This document shows positions 28,628 through 37,835 of a stretch of DNA of 64,000 bases, in pieces; position 1 is the first letter of the stretch; the number at the start of each line of letters is the position of its first letter. The position numbers were made by a program, and so were the translations under genes. The notes beneath the pieces were generated by a model. That model ran no database searches. It was not told the DNA's origin and saw only the letters and a program-made list of their open reading frames with translations. Origin of the DNA: Hyphomicrobiales bacterium (lineage in GTDB: Bacteria; Pseudomonadota; Alphaproteobacteria; Rhizobiales; Rhizobiaceae); the NCBI GenBank assembly GCA_900473205.1, contig UCLB01000010.1, forward strand, positions 1 to 64,000. Direction: 5' to 3'.

Positions 28628-29473
28628 ATGCGCATTACCGAACTCAACATCTATCCCCTGAAAAGCGCCCGCGGCATTTCGCTGGCCAAAAGCCAGATCA
28701 CAGCCGAGGGCCTGCCCGGCGACCGCCGCGCCATGCTGGTCGATCCATCCGGCCAATTCATCACCCAGCGCGAACTGCCGCAAATCGCGACGATCAACGT
28801 CAGGGCTGAGCAGAACGGCTTCCATCTCTCGGTCGATGGCATAGGCCAGATCAGCGCCAAACCGTCGGAAACCCGCATCGACGCAACGGTCTGGAAGTCC
28901 GTGGTCGATGCCGCCGTCGCCACGGATGACGTCAACCTCACGCTGTCCGGCTGGCTCGGGCGGGATGTAAAGCTGGCCTTCTTCGATGAGCAGTCACGCC
29001 GCATCGCCAGCCCGGAATGGGCAGGAAACGACTCGCCGGTCACTTTCGCAGACGGCTACCAGATCCTCGTCACAACCACGGCATCCCTTGCCGCGCTGAA
29101 CGAGAACATGGCCGCCAATGGCGAAGACCATGTCGGCATGGAGCGGTTCCGCCCCAATATCGTTCTGGAGACGGATGAGCCTTGGGCCGAAGACCGCTGG
29201 GCCGCGCTTGAAATCAATGGCATCCGCTTCGACCTCGTCAAACCCTGCGCCCGCTGCATCATGACAACGCAGGATCAGACGACCGGCTCCCGCGACGTGC
29301 CCTCCCCCATGAAAGCGATGGGCCGCCTGCGCATGTCCGCCGACCGCCGCGTTCCAGGGCCCTTGTTCGGCTGGAACGTGACGCCGCGCGGCGAAGGCGC
29401 GATTGCGGTGGGGGATGTGGCGCGCGTTGTGGAGGAACGCGTGGAAGGTTGGGCGTTCAAACGACGGGGATGA
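28628..29473 (+). CDS. MOSC-domain protein (YcbX/mARC type, no ferredoxin domain)
   Basis: 281 residues: a MOSC N-terminal beta-barrel (MRITELNIYPLKSARG, GLPGDRRAMLVD) and a MOSC domain with the Cys in VKPCARCIMT that ligates the molybdenum cofactor in YcbX and mARC reductases, which reduce N-hydroxylated compounds. The E. coli protein has a further C-terminal 2Fe-2S ferredoxin domain; this one lacks it, so an external electron donor is expected. The ATG at 28628 has a GAGG site; the ATG at 28616 overlapping the HD stop is an alternative. Confidence 0.88.
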   Translation: MRITELNIYPLKSARGISLAKSQITAEGLPGDRRAMLVDPSGQFITQRELPQIATINVRAEQNGFHLSVDGIGQISAKPSETRIDATVWKSVVDAAVATDDVNLTLSGWLGRDVKLAFFDEQSRRIASPEWAGNDSPVTFADGYQILVTTTASLAALNENMAANGEDHVGMERFRPNIVLETDEPWAEDRWAALEINGIRFDLVKPCARCIMTTQDQTTGSRDVPSPMKAMGRLRMSADRRVPGPLFGWNVTPRGEGAIAVGDVARVVEERVEGWAFKRRG

Positions 29474-29715
29474 ACTCCATTTCCCGTCGATCGCCTTATT
29501 TAGAAAAGACTTTTATTGAGCACCCTGCGCATGGGGATGCACTATTTTGCAACCAATACAAAATCATATAGACGATTTTTATATAAGTTTAAATCCGTAC
29601 AATTTTAATTTAAGCTTTCGGAATTATTATTTTTATTTACTATTCGGATTCACGTTGTTTTAGCTCAAGGTATTTTAATTAAAGTTACATTTAATATTTG
29701 AAAGACCTAAATAAG

Positions 29716-30198
29716 ATGAAGATAAAAATCTGGACGATGACTGTCATGGCACTTTTGGCTATGCCAATGGGACCTGCACACGCTGAAGATACTTCGCTGA
29801 CAGGCTCATGGAAGCTTGTTAGCTATGAGGTCGAATCCCAATCCACCGGTAAAAAAATACCCGCAATGGGCGATCGTCCGTCCGGGCGGGTTATTTTCAC
29901 AGAGGATCACCGCGTTTCCTTCGTGCTAACAGGAGAAGGCAGGAAAGCTGGCGGCACGGACGCGGATAAGGCGGCGCTGTTAAACACTTTGGTTGCCTAT
30001 ACTGGCATAGAGACGATCAAGACGAATGAATGGTGCACCCATGTCGAAGCGTCATGGAACCCGGAATGGGTCGGCACAACGCAGTGTCGCGAATTCCGTC
30101 GCACCGGCGACCGGCTGGAGGTGTTCACCCCCTGGCGGCAGATGCCGAATTGGCCTGGTACGACGCGTTCCATCGTTGTTTTCACGCGCGACAAATAA
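29716..30198 (+). CDS. Exported lipocalin-like domain protein
   Basis: About 160 residues. Signal peptide (MKIKIWTMTVMALLAM, cleavage after AHA) then a lipocalin-like (Lipocalin_5/DUF-type) domain beginning TGSWKLVSYEVES, with RPSGRVIFTEDHRVSF and a C-terminal FTPWRQMPN/IVVFTRDK strand set. Two cysteines in the mature part could form a disulphide. A TTG at 29698 also opens the frame but has no ribosome site. The 240 bases upstream are markedly AT-rich compared with the neighbours. A hairpin terminator follows. The ligand is unknown. Confidence 0.75.
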   Translation: MKIKIWTMTVMALLAMPMGPAHAEDTSLTGSWKLVSYEVESQSTGKKIPAMGDRPSGRVIFTEDHRVSFVLTGEGRKAGGTDADKAALLNTLVAYTGIETIKTNEWCTHVEASWNPEWVGTTQCREFRRTGDRLEVFTPWRQMPNWPGTTRSIVVFTRDK

Positions 30199-30210
30199 AA
30201 TCGACTCAAG

Positions 30211-30240
30211 AAGGGCTCCATCATCAGGTGGGGCTCTTTC
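30211..30240 (+). terminator. Hairpin terminator after the lipocalin-like gene
   Basis: AAGGGCTCC/GGGGCTCTT, a 9-bp stem with two G-T pairs and a 10-base loop, ending in a short T-run. Confidence 0.55.
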
Positions 30241-30366
30241 ATGGAACTGCGCACCGCTCGACACCTGAAACAGCCCCATCAGTCATTCTCATTCCATCTT
30301 CAAGAAAAGTCGCTGGAGAGATCGGTGAACAAGGGCTAATATTCCCCGATCGACCGGGGAACATCC

Positions 30367-31590
30367 ATGTCCAATACAAAACGACTCACCAGCCAGCCTA
30401 TGCCGTGGCTCATCATCGTCGCTGGCTCGCTGATTGCCGTGCTGACCTTCGGCCCACGCTCCGCCATGGGTTTCTTTCAGCTGCCCATGCTGGCAGATAC
30501 GGGGTGGGATCGCTCCACCTTCGGTTTCGCCATGGCGTTGCAGAACCTGTTCTGGGGTCTTGGCCAGCCGTTCTTTGGCGCACTGGCGGATAAATACGGC
30601 ACGGGCCGTGTACTGGTCTTATCAGGCCTGATCTATGCGGCGGGGCTTGTCTGCATGTCGGTCGGCACGTCGCCGCTATGGCTTCATCTGGGTGGCGGCG
30701 TTCTTGTCGGGCTTGGGATTGCGGCAGGTTCGTTCAGTGTCATTCTCTCGGCCTTTGCGCGGCACGTCACGCCGGAGCAGCGCTCCATGGCCTTTGGCAT
30801 CGGCACGGCTGCCGGGTCTGCCGGTATGTTCATCTTTGCGCCCATCAGCCAGGGTCTGATTTCCAGCTATGGATGGTCGGACAGCCTTGTGTGGCTGGCG
30901 GCAATCATGCTGATTGTGCCGCTGCTGGCGTGGCCGTTGCGAGGCAATTCCTCATCCGGCACGCAGTCTCAGGCGCAGTTCAAACAGACAGCCGCACAGG
31001 CGCTGAAAGAAGCGCTGGGCCATAAGAGCTACCTCCTGCTGACCACGGGCTTCTTCGTCTGCGGCTTTCAGGTCGCCTTCATCACCGCGCACTTCCCCGC
31101 CTATCTCGGCGATATCGGCATCGAGCCGCGCTATGCGGTCATCGCCATGGCGCTGATCGGCTTCTTCAATATCGCGGGCTCGCTTGCCGCCGGTTTCATC
31201 GCCCAGCGTTATTCCAAGCCCTATCTTCTGGCCTACATCTATATCGGCCGCTCCATTGCCGTCACCGCATTCCTGCTGCTGCCGCAGACGCCGCTCTCGG
31301 TCATCATTTTCGCAGCCGTGATGGGTATTCTGTGGCTTTCCACCGTGCCGCCGACGAACGGGCTCGTCGCTATCATGTTCGGTACACGCCACCTCGGCAT
31401 GCTGGGCGGCGTCGTGTTTCTGTCGCACCAGATTGGCTCGTTCCTCGGCGTGTGGCTGGGTGGCTTCCTTTATGACAAGCTCGGCTCTTACGATGTCGTG
31501 TGGTGGCTGGGTGTCGTCATGGGACTGTTTGCCGCCGTCGTGCACTGGCCAATCGAAGAGCGCGCCGTGGTTCGACCGGCTATCGCCTGA
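30367..31590 (+). CDS. Major facilitator superfamily transporter
   Basis: 407 residues with twelve predicted membrane helices. The inter-helix 2-3 motif GALADKYGTGRVLVLSG is the MFS signature, and the monocarboxylate/oxalate-formate-like helix 1 (AVLTFGPRSAMGFFQLP) suggests that subgroup. The substrate is unknown. It stands alone, converging on recO. Confidence 0.9.
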   Translation: MSNTKRLTSQPMPWLIIVAGSLIAVLTFGPRSAMGFFQLPMLADTGWDRSTFGFAMALQNLFWGLGQPFFGALADKYGTGRVLVLSGLIYAAGLVCMSVGTSPLWLHLGGGVLVGLGIAAGSFSVILSAFARHVTPEQRSMAFGIGTAAGSAGMFIFAPISQGLISSYGWSDSLVWLAAIMLIVPLLAWPLRGNSSSGTQSQAQFKQTAAQALKEALGHKSYLLLTTGFFVCGFQVAFITAHFPAYLGDIGIEPRYAVIAMALIGFFNIAGSLAAGFIAQRYSKPYLLAYIYIGRSIAVTAFLLLPQTPLSVIIFAAVMGILWLSTVPPTNGLVAIMFGTRHLGMLGGVVFLSHQIGSFLGVWLGGFLYDKLGSYDVVWWLGVVMGLFAAVVHWPIEERAVVRPAIA

Positions 31591-31599
31591 CGACTAGGC

Positions 31600-32337
31600 T
31601 CAGCCAGCCTTATCCAACGCCTTCAATGCCGCCTGCACGAAACCGTCGCGGGTGGCATTTTCGTTGAGGCCGCGCGGCTCGTAAACATGCCGGTGCAGGA
31701 AGTGTCCTGTCAGGCGGAAGGCGGCGGCCAGGCTTTCGCTGTCGGCTGCCTTGGAGTGTTCGGTGCTGAGAAACTGCGGCAGCGTCAGCAAGCGCGTGGC
31801 ATAGGGTGCACCGGCGGTGCGGCACACGGCCCTGCCCGTCTTGGGCGATACATAGACCAGATCATTGCGCAGACCAGTGGCCGCGCATTCGTTGAGATCG
31901 AGCCCGAAGCCCAGATCATCCAGAACAGCCAGTTCGAAGCGCACGAAAAGTTCTCCGGCATCGGCGGGATCGGAGAGATTGTCGAGAATGACATCCAGCG
32001 CGTCGTAAAGATGCGGATGCGGATCGCGCTCCGGCAACAGGCGCAGCAAGGCGGCCATGGCCTGAACGCCGTAAACGGCGGTTGCCGTTTCCATCAGCTG
32101 TCCGGCGCGCAGTTGTAGCGGTTCGATGCGGAAGTCGCCCAGATGATCGTCAAGACGCGCCCGCCACGTCACATCGACACGGTTGCCGGGCTGAAGCACC
32201 GGCTGCATGGCGCGAGAACGACCGGAACGCACCAGCCCGAGATGGCGACCACGGGTGCGCGTCATCAGCTCGGCAATAACGCTCGTCTCGCCGTGGCGCT
32301 TTACGCCCAGAATAATAGCATCGTCCTGCCACTGCAT
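31600..32337 (-). CDS. recO: DNA repair protein RecO
   Basis: 245 residues matching RecO, which loads RecA onto SSB-coated DNA with RecR. The N-terminal OB-fold starts [19 protein letters not shown], with [10 protein letters not shown] and RLDDHLGDF; the C-terminal helical domain includes [16 protein letters not shown]. It is the last gene of a minus-strand block also containing lepB, rnc and era, but here a receiver protein and a Crp/Fnr regulator are inserted between era and recO. Confidence 0.95.
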   Translation of the reverse strand: MQWQDDAIILGVKRHGETSVIAELMTRTRGRHLGLVRSGRSRAMQPVLQPGNRVDVTWRARLDDHLGDFRIEPLQLRAGQLMETATAVYGVQAMAALLRLLPERDPHPHLYDALDVILDNLSDPADAGELFVRFELAVLDDLGFGLDLNECAATGLRNDLVYVSPKTGRAVCRTAGAPYATRLLTLPQFLSTEHSKAADSESLAAAFRLTGHFLHRHVYEPRGLNENATRDGFVQAALKALDKAG

Positions 32338-32399
32338 GGAATGGTTCGCTCAATGTGCCGCTTCAAGCAGGGATTATAACCGATCCGGCGCAGCGGCGC

Positions 32400-32762
32400 T
32401 TAACTTTCGTGGCCCATGATGCGGGTGACGAAAGCCTTCAGCTCCACTTCGCCAAACGGCTTGTCCAGAAGGTGGGAATTGGCGAAATCCGGTGGAAAGC
32501 CGCTGGTATCGCCATAGCCGCTGACAAAGCCAAAGGGAATGGAATGCTCCCGCAAATGCCGCGCAAGCTCATAGCTCATGCCATCGGACAGGCTGACGTC
32601 CAGCAGCACACAGTCAGGCCGCGCCCGCGAAAGTGATTCCTTGGCTTGAAACAACGTTGTCGCGATATCGATGGTATTCACGCCCATGGACTGAAGGGAC
32701 GTTTCGACATCCATCGCAACTAAATATTCGTCCTCGACGATGAGAACCCGTTGAGGCAACAT
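32400..32762 (-). CDS. Stand-alone response regulator receiver (CheY-like)
   Basis: 120 residues, a single receiver domain with the acidic pair in IVEDEYL, the phospho-acceptor Asp in CVLLDVSLSDG, and the conserved Lys in HLLDKPFGEVE. There is no output domain. Such short receivers in Rhizobiaceae often work with HWE-family kinases, one of which is encoded at 43,367, but a link between them is inference only. Confidence 0.9.
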   Translation of the reverse strand: MLPQRVLIVEDEYLVAMDVETSLQSMGVNTIDIATTLFQAKESLSRARPDCVLLDVSLSDGMSYELARHLREHSIPFGFVSGYGDTSGFPPDFANSHLLDKPFGEVELKAFVTRIMGHES

Positions 32763-32910
32763 TTCTTATCTTCCTCAAGGCGCGACGCAACCGCGACTGC
32801 AATAAATTTCCGCGACTGCGGAATCAATGGTTTTATGACATCGCAGATAGGCTGGTGCTAGTCATTTAAAAAAGACATAGCAGAACGAATGGAGAATACA
32901 TCAGGAAAGA

Positions 32911-33663
32911 CTAAATAAACGGTCTCGCCTTGCGGTTATCCGGCTCCCAACTGGCAGCTTGTGCCAATCCGTCATTGTCCAGCACGAGGCATCCCTTGTC
33001 CGTCCAGCGAATGAGACCGCGATCCGCAAGTTTGCGAAGTGTCTTATTTGTATGAACGATGGAAAGCCCAAGCGTATCAGCCACATGCTGCTGCGTGACG
33101 GGGATTGGCCCATCCTTTTCAAGAAGCCCCACCCTCGCCGCCTTGTTGTAAAGAAACGCCAGCAGATAGGCCGCCCGCTCCAGCGCCGTGCGCCTGCCGA
33201 CGCTCAGCAGATGGCTGTCCAGCATGCGCTCTTCGCTGGCGGCAATCCAGGTAATGTCATAGGCAAGTGATGGGTGATCGCCGAAAAGGCTGTTCAGCCG
33301 GCCGCGTTCAAACACACACAATGTCACGGGAGACAGCGCTTCCACGGAGTGCTGCATCTCCCCCATCACCGTGCCCTGCAAACCAACGAGATCGCCCGGC
33401 ATCAGATAGTTGAGAATCTGGCGCCGGCCATCCTCCAGCGTTTTGTAGCGGAAACCCCATCCGCTCAGCACGGTGTAAAGGTGAGCACTGTGGGAGCCTT
33501 CCATCAGCACGATGGCGCCGGGCTCCACGGAAAGTTCCCCCGTTTTGAAACGGGAGACGAAATCCAGCTCAGGCGGGGAAAAATCCCGGAAATGTTTGAG
33601 GCCGCGCAAGGGACATTGCTCGCAGGGCGTGGTCGAAATTCCGTTTGGCTTTTTGGGCGACAT
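32911..33663 (-). CDS. Crp/Fnr family transcriptional regulator
   Basis: 250 residues: N-terminal CEQCPLRG with two Cys, a cyclic-nucleotide-like beta roll (GAIVLMEGSHSAHLYTVLSGW, GDLVGLQG) and a C-terminal winged helix (TQQHVADTLGLSIVHTNKTLRKL, recognition helix). Only the N-terminal Cys pair is present, so the four-Cys iron-sulphur set of Fnr is incomplete; the signal is unknown. It is placed just downstream of era on the same strand. Confidence 0.9.
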   Translation of the reverse strand: MSPKKPNGISTTPCEQCPLRGLKHFRDFSPPELDFVSRFKTGELSVEPGAIVLMEGSHSAHLYTVLSGWGFRYKTLEDGRRQILNYLMPGDLVGLQGTVMGEMQHSVEALSPVTLCVFERGRLNSLFGDHPSLAYDITWIAASEERMLDSHLLSVGRRTALERAAYLLAFLYNKAARVGLLEKDGPIPVTQQHVADTLGLSIVHTNKTLRKLADRGLIRWTDKGCLVLDNDGLAQAASWEPDNRKARPFI

Positions 33664-33743
33664 GAATATCCGTAAACAACAAAACCGATAACGCTATCAA
33701 AGGCTTCAACCCGTACATCCGCTTTCGGTTCCGTTGCGGACAA

Positions 33744-34703
33744 TCAGTTTCGCGGAAACTCCAGACCCATTTCGCGGAAACGTTCCGGGTCGTCGCCCCA
33801 GTTCTCACGCACCTTCACAAACAAGAAGAGATGCACCTGCTGCTCGAGGATTTCAGACAGTTCCTTGCGCGATGCTGTCGAGATCGCCTTGATCGCGTCG
33901 CCGTTCTTGCCGAGCGCGATTTTCTTCTGGCTGTCCCGCTCGACGTAGATCACTTGCTCGATGCGAACAGAGCCGTCCTTGCGCTCTTCCCACTTTTCGG
34001 TTTCGACGTGGGAGGCGTAGGGAAGCTCCTGATGCAAGCGCAGGAAAAGCTTCTCGCGGGTGATTTCGGCTGCCAGCTGACGCATCGGCAGGTCGGAAAT
34101 CTGGTCTTCCGGGTAATACCACGGGCCCTGCGGCAGTTCGTCCGAGAGATAATCCATCAGATCATCGCAGCCTGAGCCGTTGGTAGCCGAGATCATGAAG
34201 GTGCGGTCGAAGGACACGACCTCGTTTGCGGCAGAGGCCAGCTTCAGCAAGTCTTCGCGCTGCACCTGGTCGATCTTGTTCAGGCAGAGGATCTTGGTCT
34301 GCTTGACGTCTTTCAGGCCTTCGAGAATCGTCTGCGCATCACCCTTCAGGCCGCGTTCGCTATCGATCAGCAGCAGAATGACGTCGGCATCCTTGGCACC
34401 GCCCCATGCGGAGGTGACCATGGCGCGGTCCAGCCTGCGGCGGGGTTTGAAAATACCGGGTGTGTCCATGAAAACGATCTGGGCATTGTTGTGGATTGCA
34501 ATGCCGCGCATCACCGCGCGCGTCGTCTGGACCTTGTGGCTGACGATGGAAACCTTGGCGCCAACGAGGCGGTTGACCAGCGTGGACTTGCCAGCATTGG
34601 TCGGGCCGATCAGCGCAACGAAGCCGGAATGGGTCGGTCTGGTTTCGCCAGCGTCTGTACCGTTGTCTTCACCCGGCGCGGCGTCGAATTCATTCTCTGT
34701 CAT
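33744..34703 (-). CDS. era: GTPase Era
   Basis: About 319 residues. G1 is GPTNAGKST, G3 is DTPGIF and G4 is NKID; the C-terminal KH domain has the GKNG loop (KIALGKNGDAIKAI). Era binds 16S rRNA near its 3' end and aids small-subunit assembly. A longer frame runs to 34790, but the family starts at the ATG at 34703 (MTENEFD). The gap to rnc is 10 bases, consistent with an rnc-era operon. Confidence 0.96.
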   Translation of the reverse strand: MTENEFDAAPGEDNGTDAGETRPTHSGFVALIGPTNAGKSTLVNRLVGAKVSIVSHKVQTTRAVMRGIAIHNNAQIVFMDTPGIFKPRRRLDRAMVTSAWGGAKDADVILLLIDSERGLKGDAQTILEGLKDVKQTKILCLNKIDQVQREDLLKLASAANEVVSFDRTFMISATNGSGCDDLMDYLSDELPQGPWYYPEDQISDLPMRQLAAEITREKLFLRLHQELPYASHVETEKWEERKDGSVRIEQVIYVERDSQKKIALGKNGDAIKAISTASRKELSEILEQQVHLFLFVKVRENWGDDPERFREMGLEFPRN

Positions 34704-34713
34704 GGGTATCCAA

Positions 34714-35433
34714 TCAGTTTGCGGCAGATGATTTCTGCCAAACGCCTTCGCGTTCCAAAAGTCTTGTCGCGGCCACCTGTTCTGCGGCACGCTTTGAGCG
34801 ATCTACGCCCGTTTCCGGCGCAACGCCGGGTACTTCCACCGTCACCGTGAAACTCGGATCGTGGTCCGGTCCGGTGCGGTCGTCAATCCTGTAAAGCGGA
34901 GTCGTCGCAAATTTTGCATGCGCCCACTCCTGCAATTCCGTCTTGGCATCACGGCGACCGGCATCCACGCTGGTTGCCCGCTTCTGCCAGTATTTCAAAA
35001 TGAAGCTGCGCGCAGCCTCAAGCCCGCCATCCAGATAGATGGTGGCAATCAGGCTTTCCACCACGTCGGCACGCACATTCAGCATGGTCTTGCCGGTCAG
35101 CTTCTTCACATCGGAGCCGGTGCGGATGAACAGGTGAAGGCCCATCTCATCGGCAATCGCCGCGCAGGAATCGGCACTCACCAGCTGGTTCAGGCGAACG
35201 GAAAGCTCACCTTCACTGGCTGAGCGAAACGTTGAAAACAGCAGTTCGGCGACGCAGAGGCCCAGAACACGGTCGCCCAGAAATTCCAGACGCTCATAAT
35301 TTCCGGCTTTGGAAGAACGCGCGCTTGCATGGGTCAAGGCCCGGTCGAGCCGGGCCTTTTCTCTGAAATTATATCCGATGAGGGCTTCCAGACGACCGAT
35401 TTCCTCCATCGAAAGCGGTTTGGTCTTGCTCAT
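34714..35433 (-). CDS. rnc: Ribonuclease III
   Basis: 239 residues: the catalytic RNase III domain with ERLEFLGDRVLGL and the acidic DEMGLHLF/VESLIATIYLDGG helices, followed by a double-stranded RNA-binding domain (PLYRIDDRTGPDHDPSFTV). It processes rRNA and mRNA. The ATG at 35433 overlaps the lepB stop (ATGA), so lepB, rnc and era are translated in a coupled series. Confidence 0.96.
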   Translation of the reverse strand: MSKTKPLSMEEIGRLEALIGYNFREKARLDRALTHASARSSKAGNYERLEFLGDRVLGLCVAELLFSTFRSASEGELSVRLNQLVSADSCAAIADEMGLHLFIRTGSDVKKLTGKTMLNVRADVVESLIATIYLDGGLEAARSFILKYWQKRATSVDAGRRDAKTELQEWAHAKFATTPLYRIDDRTGPDHDPSFTVTVEVPGVAPETGVDRSKRAAEQVAATRLLEREGVWQKSSAAN

Positions 35434-36176
35434 TTGACGACCTTGAACAGGCGGTCCCAACGCATATTGGCTGGCCAATCCCAGACGCGGCTGAACGGCG
35501 TGTCGTTGCCCAGCGAGAAGAAGATGACGCTTGCGCGGCCAATCAGGTTCTCAGCAGGCACGAAACCAACGTCGAAGCGGCTGTCCAGGGAGTTGTCGCG
35601 GTTGTCGCCCATCATGAAATAATGGCCTTCAGGCACGATGAATTCGCGGGTGTTGTCGCCGCGCGAGTCCGGCGACTGGTCCAGCGTGTCATAGGTCACG
35701 CCATTATCCAGCGTTTCGCGGAACACCGGAACGTTTGCGCCGGGATCGGCACGGTAATCGGAGGTGAAGACGCCATCGGCCTGCTTCGGCACCGGCTGAC
35801 CATTGATCAGCAGCACACCGTTGGTCACCTGAATGCGGTCACCCGGCAGGCCAACGAGGCGCTTGATGTAATCGACATCAGGGTTCGGCGGCAGGCGGAA
35901 GACAACGACGTCACCGCGCTTCGGCTCGCTGAACTCGAGAATACGGCCCGAAAACAGGTTCGGGGAGAACGGCAGCGAATATTTCGAATAGCCGTAGGAG
36001 AACTTGTTGACGAACAGATAGTCGCCCACCAGCAATGTCGGCATCATGGAGCCGGACGGAATGGTGAAGGGCTGGAACAGGACTGTGCGGATGACCATTG
36101 CCAGAAGCAACGCCTGCACGATGACCTTGACGTTTTCCCAAAGGGCGCTCTGCTTCTTTTCAGCTTTTTCGGACAC
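35430..36176 (-). CDS. lepB: Signal peptidase I
   Basis: 248 residues. One N-terminal membrane anchor is followed by the catalytic Ser in PSGSMMPTLLVGD, the Lys in YIKRLVGLPGDRI and the GDNRDNSLDSR box. It removes signal peptides of exported proteins at the outer face of the inner membrane. It has a short basic N terminus (MSEKAEKK). It is first gene of the tightly coupled lepB-rnc-era series. Confidence 0.96.
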   Translation of the reverse strand: MSEKAEKKQSALWENVKVIVQALLLAMVIRTVLFQPFTIPSGSMMPTLLVGDYLFVNKFSYGYSKYSLPFSPNLFSGRILEFSEPKRGDVVVFRLPPNPDVDYIKRLVGLPGDRIQVTNGVLLINGQPVPKQADGVFTSDYRADPGANVPVFRETLDNGVTYDTLDQSPDSRGDNTREFIVPEGHYFMMGDNRDNSLDSRFDVGFVPAENLIGRASVIFFSLGNDTPFSRVWDWPANMRWDRLFKVVK

Positions 36177-36320
36177 TTAAAGACCTGCCTGCTCGTTCTT
36201 CAATTTCAACGGACTTCCGTAAAGCCTGTTGCGTGAAGAAAGGTAACGCTCAGGCTTTAAATCTGTGTTATGGCGCATGTCGTTTTAGCAAGATCGATGC
36301 GCACTTTTGGCGACATGCTT

Positions 36321-36353
36321 TAGAGCGTTTCCCAAACAAAAGAAAGCGTTTCC
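36321..36353. repeat. TAGAGCGTTTCC-type intergenic repeat
   Basis: TAGAGCGTTTCC followed after a short A-rich stretch by GAAAGCGTTTCC, in direct orientation. It is the same family as the element at 11296. It lies between acpS and lepB, in a 220-base gap with no gene. Confidence 0.5.
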
Positions 36354-36398
36354 ATGCTGCCGGCCAGCCGTAACCCCCTGTAACCGCGCAATTCAGCG

Positions 36399-36803
36399 TT
36401 ATTTGGTTACCGGCAGGGCCTCGATTATGACAAAGGCCTGCGCGTAAGGAAACTCGTCGGTGATGGTGAGGTGGATGACAGCCTCATGCCCGGCGGGCAA
36501 AAGCTTGGCGAGACGCGTCGCCGCGCCATTGGTCAGGATCATGGTCGGCTTACCGCTCGGCAGGTTGACGACACCCATGTCCTTCCAGAAAACGCCCTGC
36601 GCCAGACCGGTGCCCAAGGCCTTTGAACAGGCCTCCTTGGCGGCGAAACGCTTGGCGTAGGACGCGGCGCGGTTCTTGCGGCCGTCGGATTTGGCCTGCT
36701 CGACGGCGGTAAAGCATCGATTGGTGAAACGGTCGCCGAAGCGGGAGATGGAGGTCTCGATGCGACGGATGTCGATGAGATCGCTGCCCATGCCTATAAT
36801 CAT
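36399..36803 (-). CDS. acpS: Holo-[acyl-carrier-protein] synthase
   Basis: 134 residues of AcpS, which moves 4'-phosphopantetheine from CoA to apo-ACP. The N-terminal [13 protein letters not shown] (metal-binding Asp) and [15 protein letters not shown] (Glu, Lys) are complete, as is the C-terminal [20 protein letters not shown]. Its start overlaps the stop of DUF2062 (ATGA at 36800). Confidence 0.96.
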   Translation of the reverse strand: MIIGMGSDLIDIRRIETSISRFGDRFTNRCFTAVEQAKSDGRKNRAASYAKRFAAKEACSKALGTGLAQGVFWKDMGVVNLPSGKPTMILTNGAATRLAKLLPAGHEAVIHLTITDEFPYAQAFVIIEALPVTK

Positions 36804-37378
36804 TCAGTCATACCTAAAGCGGATTTTCGGTTGGCCACATGCTGCGCCAGCATGTGGTGCTTCTGCGCCCTGAAACTGCGGATGATCGCGTAGACGCTGA
36901 CATAGGCGATGATGGCGGACAGCACAGCCGGAATGACCGCGCCGACGGTCATCGGCTCCAGCACGGGCCGCCACAGTTGCAGGAAATTCATATGGCTGAA
37001 GAGCGACACGAAATCCACATGCGGGGATGCGCTACGGTCTCCCCGCCCGAGGATGAAGTGACCGAGTTCCCAGGTGGACGCCCAGATCAGCGGAAATGTC
37101 AGGGGATTTGCAAAGGTCGTGCCGAGAGCGGCTGCCACCAGATTGGCTCTGAGAATGAAGCCGAGAACCATGGCGATGATGATATGCACGCCGAGAAAGG
37201 GCGTCCATGCGACTGCCACGCCAATCGCCACACCCGCCGCCACGGAATAGGGAGATGCAGACAGCCGCACGAGCCTCAGCTTCAAGTACCGAAGCGAACG
37301 GCGAAAACCCATGCGCGGCCAAAGAGCGGCGCGCAATCGTTCAAGTGGTCCAGCGGGTTTACGGCGGCGAAACGGCAT
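36800..37378 (-). CDS. DUF2062 family membrane protein
   Basis: 192 residues with a basic N terminus and about three to four membrane helices. The [21 protein letters not shown] segment and [11 protein letters not shown] are hallmarks of DUF2062. The function is unknown, but its place between rsh and acpS is a regular feature of Rhizobiales. It is coupled to acpS by a 4-base overlap. Confidence 0.9.
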   Translation of the reverse strand: MPFRRRKPAGPLERLRAALWPRMGFRRSLRYLKLRLVRLSASPYSVAAGVAIGVAVAWTPFLGVHIIIAMVLGFILRANLVAAALGTTFANPLTFPLIWASTWELGHFILGRGDRSASPHVDFVSLFSHMNFLQLWRPVLEPMTVGAVIPAVLSAIIAYVSVYAIIRSFRAQKHHMLAQHVANRKSALGMTE

Positions 37379-37435
37379 CAGAGGAACTTATTGCATCGTT
37401 TCGAATACGCCAAGGGCAAACCGCAGGCTGAACCC

Positions 37436-37459
37436 AAAGAGCGCATTTCATTTGCGCTC
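37436..37459 (-). terminator. Hairpin terminator downstream of the DUF3563 gene
   Basis: Read on the minus strand: GAGCGCA/TGCGCTC with a short loop, followed by TTT. A second hairpin at 37470-37490 (CATACCGGC/GCCGGTATG) lies closer to the gene but carries its T-run only on the plus strand. Confidence 0.5.
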
Positions 37460-37500
37460 CGTATCATTCCATACCGGCATGGCCGGTATGCGTTTTTGCA

Positions 37501-37647
37501 TTACTTGCGGAACATGCCGCGATCGACTTCGCGCTGGCGGAATTCCAGGTCGATACGCGATACGGAGTCGCTGAGGTAATCGAATTCGCGTTCCTGAGTG
37601 GTCTTGCCACGAACGGCACGGGCGATCTTGCGAAGGGGTCCAAACAT
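37501..37647 (-). CDS. DUF3563-type small protein
   Basis: 48 residues starting MFGPLRKIARAVRGK. The C-terminal half has DYLSDSVSRIDLEFRQREVD, the D-Y-L-x-x-S-x-D-x-x-D/E-x-R pattern of DUF3563-type small proteins. A strong AAGGAAAAG ribosome site precedes the ATG at 37647; a longer frame to 37683 is less likely. The function is unknown. Two hairpins lie downstream. Confidence 0.75.
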   Translation of the reverse strand: MFGPLRKIARAVRGKTTQEREFDYLSDSVSRIDLEFRQREVDRGMFRK

Positions 37648-37835
37648 CTTCTTTTCCTTTTCCAGATACAACGGCCACATCATCGGGTCTGTCCCGGCTG
37701 GCCGTTGTCTTGCTCTTGATTTCTGGAGTGAAGATAGTTCCGTTTACCGCCGATGACTACAGACAGCACAAGGCCGCTGCCATGCGTTGAACGCATAACG
37801 GCGGCCCTGAGTGTCAATTATTAGGCAAAACTGCC

